A DNA stretch of 38,629 nucleotides from Mucidula mucida (lineage: Eukaryota > Basidiomycota > Agaricomycetes > Agaricales > Physalacriaceae): positions 1 to 38,629 of the forward strand of contig JADNYV010000322.1 in the NCBI GenBank assembly GCA_015501055.1, read 5' to 3'. Under the pieces are notes generated by a model. The model searched no databases, was not told the DNA's origin, and saw only the letters and a program-made list of their open reading frames with translations. Numbering within the stretch: position 1 is the stretch's first letter; every line of letters begins with the position of its first letter. The translations under genes were made by a program, and so were the position numbers. This document shows positions 32,961-38,629 of the stretch, in pieces.

Positions 32961-34213
32961 AGCCTAGGTCAGTGTCACCTTTGAAATTTCAAGTGTGGTG
33001 TCCGCATCGGTCAATGTCATGAGTGGCAAGGAACGCGAGCACAGCGGAGGAAGCGCCGCGGCTCAGTGAGAGTACAGTAGCCCTAATGGCGTTCATCACC
33101 GCAGAATTACAAGGATAATAGATCATACTCACCCGATCGCGAGTTGCCCGTCCGTTATGTCCAAATTGGACATCAAGACCGAAAGTCGCAAGATCCAGAT
33201 CGCCATCCCTGGGCAAGTTTATCCTGTAATTCTTGAAGTGGCGGCAAACACAGTCCGGGTGGCAATACCCAAAACATACCTGCGCGGGAAAATGACGCAC
33301 TTCTTCCTTGCAGTTTCCGCAAAACCCAAGGATGAAGTACGTCATCATCAAAGGATTTGTCCAGTCACGAAGAAAGTCAGGCGAGGCAGGACCACGAAGC
33401 CGCCAAGCTGACTACGCGAGTCGTCAGTGAAAGAGATCGAGTATTTGATGGAAAGATTCATTGAACTCATTTCAGAAATGCCGTGAAAATGAATACAAGA
33501 ATGCTCACTTGTTCTCCTGAAGAAAGCCCAGCCGGCGAGGCCATCCCCGTTAAATGATCCGTTTCCAAGAGCTAACCGTGTTGAAGCAGGCAATACAAAC
33601 TGTGGCGGAGGCAGCTGCTCTTTTTGTAGTGATTCCAGTCAAGGAAGAAAGATCCATCGGAGCTGCGTGAGATCTGTGCTCATATGGAGAACAATTTGCC
33701 CGAATTTGATGGGAAGAAGGAAATAAGCACCTGTCTCCAAACTGTTCAGCGACGCAATGCATAGAGGTCGATATCTCGTGCACAATGATTATAATAGGTC
33801 TCCACGTAGCGTATCTGAGCGGCGAAGAAGTTCCCGAGGTTGTTGACTCCCGTTCTGAACGAGTCAAAGTCAGACTCTGTGGGCAGCCGGCGAGTGTACC
33901 AAGTCGTCGCGTATTTGTTGAGGCAGTCCAGGGCAAAAAGTGGTTGGATTCGTGGTCCCAGAAGGTGTTGACGCATCTAGTGCGAGAATCCAAGGTTGAG
34001 CTGGTCGTGGTTCGTGTCAAAGAACCAACTTCCACATTGGGCGGCGCGTGATCAACATCGAGCTCAACCTCTAACCACCACGTCGCCACGCTCTCTGACC
34101 TAGTAACATGCTGAGAACGACCTGGACGTCAGTTGTATATAGACTTATTGGACGTGGAAATTGCGCAAAAACTCACCTTGATCAACTTGAACCCGTTTCG
34201 ACTCTGAAGACAT
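32961..34213 (-). pseudogene. unidentified minus-strand gene, decayed, with a cysteine-rich 3' part
   Basis: Not recognised. The start MSSESKRVQVDQ at 34213-34177 joins through a clean 55-nt intron (34176-34122) to GRSQHVTRSESVATWWLEVE. The frame then has to shift near 34040 to continue as WFFDTNHDQLNLGFSH, a TAG stop (one C-to-T change from CAG), and MRQHLLGPRIQ...LDCLNKYATTWYTRRLP. Further protein-like blocks follow: STDLTQLRWIF (about 33700), EQLPPPQFVLPASTRLALG (about 33600) and, after a likely intron, DFLRDWTNPL then CGNCKEEVRHF...CFGYCHPDCVC (33350-33240) and FGLDVQFGHNGRATRDR. The Cys spacing suggests metal binding or disulfides. No signal peptide at the start. Probably a broken host gene; exon borders in the middle are guesses. 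Confidence 0.45.
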
Positions 34214-34938
34214 GTTCCTGAGCATCTGCTGAATGGAAGGCACTGCGACGCACCTTTACACTCTGTCGTGCACCGCTGAAACTTGCCTTCTGACGTTCTT
34301 ATTTTCTAAACACGTTTCTAGATGAATTGAGCGCGAGTGCACTGCTTCGCGGCGCCCACACTATCCGCCTGACTGATGAAAAGGTGAGCCCGCAAAGCGA
34401 TGTAAGGAAGATTTCAGACGCTCACCAAGTAGTCTCAAACTCCAAAACAACGGGAATTCAACTGGTGAACTTGGGGAACGTGGAGGAGGCATGGCGGCGT
34501 AGTAACTGGGGGTAGGGAAGGATAATCCTGGACCCGATTGTGCGGTGCGGTACAAATAATTTCCTACTCTCGATCATAAATTCTAACGTGTTCTTCTTTC
34601 AGCACCCTAAGCATATAGTCCATTTCATTTCTAAGGCAATTCCCGTTGTGTTTAGTTGGCTTGTCGTTGAATTTTGCGACCTATCAACATCAGGAAAGAT
34701 GTTGACAACTCTGAATCTCGCTGTTTGAGGTCCGAACAGTTCTCCGAAGGCCAGGTACGCTGGTTGTGGCGCCCGTATCAACCCTGTCACTTCAAATATT
34801 ATGCCGCAACGGATACGTTCTTGGCTTACAGGATGTCTACTCCCTCTGCGACTATGTCTGTACCAATGGATAGCATCAAAACTGCGGTATACATCTCTGT
34901 TAGAAACCAGCAAGATCTCTGCATTATAGAAGCGGCAC
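34214..34938. other. sequence abutting the right LTR, possible truncated gene
   Basis: A minus-strand frame at 34913-34599 contains FEVTGLIRAPQPAYLAFGEL and a following RVVNIFPDV stretch that look protein-like. It runs toward the LTR border at 34939 and may be cut by the insertion. Unidentified. The frame at 34555-34361 is Pro/Ser-rich and unconvincing. Confidence 0.3.
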
Positions 34939-35468
34939 TGTTATGAATTGCCATATCTTCACACTTTTACATCTTATCATATCTTATCGGGGGCCTTGTC
35001 TTATCAACCAACGGACTGTTTCATCATCTGTTTTGTCACCGATCACACTCCTGTTCATTACCGAAGCCGTACTCATGTCGGACACACGCCTAACACATGG
35101 ATGACATCATACATGCTGATACCTCATGGATTCCCCATTGTATACACACCACCGACACTCGTAGCACACATGGTCGTTTCAGTATTATTACTTACATGTA
35201 GTTACCACTCGTATTTAATGGTTTCACGGACTAGTAGCATACAACACTGGGTCAAGGGTGTGGAGCTATCCCTAGCGGAAACACGTATGGACAAGGAGTC
35301 CCAAACACAGGCTTACTAGTATATAAGCAGTAGTGTAGTATCATTGTACTTTAGTTCCGATCTCGTTTATACACCTGGCCTAGCCTAGTCTTACGAACAC
35401 AAATGTTTTCTTCCTTAGTTCTTGCTGTGGTACCTGGTTGAGTCTTGTGGCTTAGTCAGTCGCTAACA
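34939..35468 (+). repeat. 5' LTR of right Ty3/Gypsy element (530 bp)
   Basis: Starts TGTTATGAATTGCC, ends GCTAACA; TG..CA with TGTTA/TAACA ends. A TATA box TATATAAG lies at 35320-35327, just after the stop of a 123-codon frame (34948-35319) that is also open in the left LTR. The flank GGCAC (34934-34938) should be one half of the target-site duplication; the other half lies beyond the window. Confidence 0.88.
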
Positions 35469-36065
35469 GAAGATCAGAACTAACTTCTACCACCTCCCAC
35501 ACATCCCTGATCGTCGATCAGCACTTCGCTGTTTGATCATCACACATTTCCCATCCCCTTTCCTGTTCACAGATCGACAGATTCCTAATTCCAGCGCACG
35601 TCCGCATACATGTGTATTGGTCCCAGTAGCGCCGGCTAACAGTTAGAGATAACTGCCTCGGGTGCTGGCTATAGCCGCTCTCACGAGAACAAACTTTTGG
35701 CAGTTGCACTTCAGTGGGCGCTGTTTACGGGTCAACCCCCGTTCCCAGGAAAACTTCGGCTTACCTCACACCAGAGGGACATTGGCTGGGCAATTGCGAA
35801 CTTGTGACGAGCTCTTGGGCTTCATAGATACGTAGTCAGTAGTCGGTAAAATAGCGTAGACAGTTACAATACCTACCTATTTTACTTACCTTACGATACA
35901 CACCATCATTCCCCACCCTACCAAGTCCTGGATTCTATTTCAGATCTAGGCAACTCCTCCTTATTCATCCAAACCTCTATTCCCTCACCCGTTTCATCAA
36001 AATCCGCATCTCCCATATCCCCACTTTCACCCTTTCACTCTCCAATCCTATCACCCCGATTCATC
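35469..36065 (+). other. 5' untranslated leader of the right LTR element
   Basis: About 600 nt between LTR and gag. It begins GAAGATCAGAACTAAC, which should contain the primer-binding site. Similar throughout to 844-1441 in reverse complement. No ORF of note. Confidence 0.75.
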
Positions 36066-36995
36066 ATGTCCAACAAAGCACCCAAAACCGCTCCTCACAC
36101 ACCCGCTCATCACGCCGATGTCGAAACCAAAGGCCGATCCCTTGTCAACAAGCCTTATGACTATGACGGGGACAAGTCCAAGTACAAGAGCTGGTGGCGA
36201 TTGATGTTCACATATATCCGTGACAAGAAGAACAACCTCACATCTGACTCTGAAAGGATCAATGTTGTTCTTTCCTATATCCGAGGAGATCACGTAGATG
36301 CATGGGTCCAGAACTACTCGGACCAGAACTTTGACAAGGAAGAAGAGGAATGGACAGTCTCTTGGACGGAGTTCAAGGAAGACTTGAAGGAGCAATTTGT
36401 GGATTCCAACCTCGTGCGAGACGCGCAAGACCAGATCGAGCAGTTGCGCCAGGGGCAAGACACCGCTCAAGATTTCTTCCAGAAGTTTGAGGTCCTGCTC
36501 ACTCAGGCAGGATACTCAAAGGATGACACATTTGTTGTGCGACTTCTCGAGACCAATGTCAACGAGAAGATCATCGACCAGATCTATGGCAGTTGAGACG
36601 GGTTGCCAGAGAAGTACAAGGATTGGAAGGCACAGATCATTCAGATCGATCAGCTGTGGAGAAGGCGGGCAGCGAGCAAGAGGTCCGGCATGCAGTCCCG
36701 GCCCCAAGCTCCGCAGGCGGCTATATCAAGAGCCAATCCTACGAACCCACCCCCGACACCGATCACACAATGAGATGCCACTGGTGTTACCTATGGAGGA
36801 GCCGGCAGGCCGATGGACATCGACAACGCACGTTGAAGAGGACTTTGCTTCAGCTGTGGCGAACATGGCCATGTCAGCAGGTTCTGTCCCAAGAAGGGTC
36901 GACCCCAGACAATTCGGGGTCTATGGACCGAAATGAATGACGAGGAGAAGAAGAAGCTGGCCGAAGAGTTGGGTTTTGCAAAGCTCCCGCAGTAG
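36066..36995 (+). pseudogene. gag of right Ty3/Gypsy element, three TGA codons
   Basis: A 309-codon frame from MSNKAPKTAP to a TAG at 36993-36995. The capsid-like part includes YKSWWRLMFTYIRDKK, WTVSWTEFKEDLKEQF and the LRQGQDTAQDFFQKFE region typical of the retrotransposon Gag domain. The zinc knuckle CFSCGEHGHVSRFC (CX2CX4HX4C) sits near codons 260-273. In-frame TGA codons lie at 36594-36596, 36771-36773 and 36834-36836. At the first two the left copy reads CAA, so an ancestral CGA mutated on opposite strands explains both. The third TGA is present in both copies. Otherwise the frame is unbroken. Confidence 0.9.
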
Positions 36996-37030
36996 ACTCA
37001 GTCCTGCCGGAGCAGTCATCAAGGGAAAAG

Positions 37031-38629
37031 TTGTCAGATGCAGAATCTATTTATAGTACTGGTACTAAGGCATCTAAAATATCATCGATGATTTTACCAC
37101 CAAAACCTGCGAAAGAAAGATATGAATCAAACACGTTTGAGTGGGTAGCACAAAGGCTAAGAGAGGATGATGTGCCGAGAGCAGTGGGAATTTTGAGAGC
37201 ATGGATGCCGGAGCGGAGAGAGAGAGAAGCGACGGAGGAGAAGGTGATGGCAATCAGAGCGTTGACAAAGGAAGCTGCGGTGGAAGTTGTGACGGAGTTG
37301 AAAAAGTCGAGGAAGTACATCCGGGGAACAAAGGGGCAGAACATGAAATAGAGAGCGTACACACAGGCTCTGAATGGGAAACGAGTGCCCTTCTTGACAG
37401 TGGAGCAACGGGTTCTTGTGTCAATAAAGAATTCGTCGAGAAGAACGGACTCCCGATCAAGGAGTTACCGGTCAAGCTCCCTGTTTACAATGCGGATGGA
37501 ACCCTAAACGAGGGAGGAGCAATCGAAGGTTTTGTGGAGGTCCAGATGAAGATCGGAGATCACGCCGAAAAGATTGAGTTGGCCGTCACCAATCTCGGCA
37601 AAACAAGTATCTTTTTGGGGCTAGATTGGCTACGATATCACAACCCCACGATCAACTGGACGGAATCCACATTAACCTTTGATCGATGCCCAGACCGCTG
37701 CGGCTATCTACCCGAGTACAACTCACCGGAAGATGAAGGAGAAGACATAGAAGAGAAGTTGGAAGAGGGAGAGCGTTTGTTCTGGATGGACTGGGACAAC
37801 TATCGCAAAAGCGGAGAAAAGCTGAGATCACAACAGCCTTCATCCGCTGCTGCACCTTACATCGAGGAATTTTCCGATGTATTCAGCAAGGCGGACTTTG
37901 ACAAGTTACCGGAGCGAAGACCCTGGGACCACGCGATAGAACTTACGCCTGGTTCCAAACCGGTTGACTGCAAGGTTTATCCCCTTAGTCCATCCGAGCA
38001 GAAGGCGTTAGACGAGTTCCTGGAAGAAAACATACGGACGGGACGTATACGGCCGTCAATTTCACCTATGGCGTCACCCTTCTTCTTTGTCAAAAAGAAG
38101 GACGGAAGCCTTCGGCCAGTGCAGGATTATCGGAAGTTGAACGACATGACAATCAAGAACCGATACCCTTGCCGTTGATTCAGGAGCTTATCGACAAGTT
38201 GAAGGGAGCAAAGGTTTTCACAAAGATGGATGTCCGATGGGGTTACAATAACATCCGGATCAAGAAGGTGATGAGTGGAAAGCGGCGTTTAGAACAAACC
38301 GAGGCCTGTTCGAGCCCTCAGTCATGTTCTTCGGACTTACAAACTCGCCGGCGACATTCCAATCGTTCATGAATCACATTCTGAAGGAGCTGATTGATGA
38401 AGGACATGTTATAGTTTACTTGGATGACATACTTATCTTTACGAACACATTGGAAGAACATAGGCATATCGTACGACGAGTATTAGAAATATTACGAGTA
38501 AATAAGTTGTATTTAAAAAAACCCGAAAATGTAGTTTCGAGGCACATACTGTAGACTACTTAGGAGTTATTGTTGGAGGAGGAGAAGTGAAGATGGGATC
38601 CGGCAAAAGTGGGCCGTAAGTGAAGGAAT
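37031..38629 (+). pseudogene. pol (protease and reverse transcriptase) of right element, frame-broken, partial
   Basis: Lies in the -1 frame relative to gag. It begins near MSDAESIYSTG (37031). The aspartic protease motif [13 protein letters not shown] is near 37386-37425, followed by [13 protein letters not shown]. The reverse transcriptase shows [19 protein letters not shown] (about 38085), [30 protein letters not shown] and the active-site YLDD near 38437. The frame changes about 37334 (G-run), 38167 (C-run), 38267 (G-run) and 38529 (A-run). Each is restored by one added base in a homopolymer, after which the flanking sequence reads as normal RT. Cut by the window end inside the RT thumb region. 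Confidence 0.88.

Larger units (their letters stand above)
34939..38629 (+). mobile_element. Ty3/Gypsy LTR retrotransposon, truncated by window end
   Basis: LTR, leader, gag, protease and reverse transcriptase follow in the order of Ty3/Gypsy elements. RNase H, integrase and the 3' LTR would lie beyond 38629. Gag carries three TGA codons and pol several one-base frame breaks, so this copy is non-autonomous as sequenced. It is the same family as the element at 1-1970, in opposite orientation. Confidence 0.92.

Noticed and set aside
1..38629. tRNA, rRNA and CRISPR arrays
   Set aside because: No complete tRNA fold, rRNA segment or regular spacer array was seen; the only tRNA-like word is the isolated B box near 31680.

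Overview
The window looks like a transposon-rich, gene-poor accessory region of an agaricomycete (mushroom-forming basidiomycete) chromosome. Evidence: genes are cut by many 43-60-nt GT..AG introns; the families present are a kinesin-14, a secreted M28 aminopeptidase, a DUF6534-type seven-helix membrane protein, a CAT-fold acyltransferase and an F-box protein; and the mobile elements are a Ty3/Gypsy LTR element and a large TIR transposon of a type I associate with mushroom genomes. All family names come from reading motifs, not from database searches.

Layout. Positions 1-1970 hold the 5' end of a decayed Ty3/Gypsy element on the minus strand (gag, leader, LTR). Positions 1971-3209 are AT-rich and non-coding, with short hairpins and repeats. 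Then come kinesin-14 (3210-5084, minus, five exons, intact) and an M28 aminopeptidase (6428-7918, plus, eight exons, one frameshift). Positions 8197-11880 hold fragments of an acyltransferase gene around the first copy of a duplicated module (coiled-coil gene plus a 95-aa ORF). A degenerate DUF6534 gene (12001-13608, minus) and an intact six-exon acyltransferase (14504-16361, plus) follow. Positions 16362-19149 are relic sequence. An intact F-box gene lies at 19150-20355 and the second copy of the module at about 20530-22170. Positions 22171-25099 are repetitive and decayed. A complete 6.8-kb DNA transposon occupies 25100-31876. Decayed unidentified genes fill 31883-34938. A second copy of the Ty3/Gypsy element, on the plus strand, runs from 34939 off the right edge.

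The most striking object is the DNA transposon. One minus-strand gene reconstructs across nine exons to about 1,882 codons, with every splice phase consistent. It joins an Ulp1/C48 (SUMO-protease-like) domain with a complete His-Asp-Cys triad to a zinc-finger-like middle and an RNase-H-fold transposase core that looks P-element/THAP9-like. It is interrupted only by four stop codons, each one C-to-T change from a sense codon. The same signature breaks the LTR elements and at least one host gene. A second signature, single-base losses in homopolymer runs, affects the aminopeptidase, the DUF6534 gene and the retrotransposon pol, and may be biological decay or leftover long-read error.

The host genes do not form an obvious pathway. 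The intact ones (kinesin, acyltransferase, F-box) look like isolated survivors between repeats.
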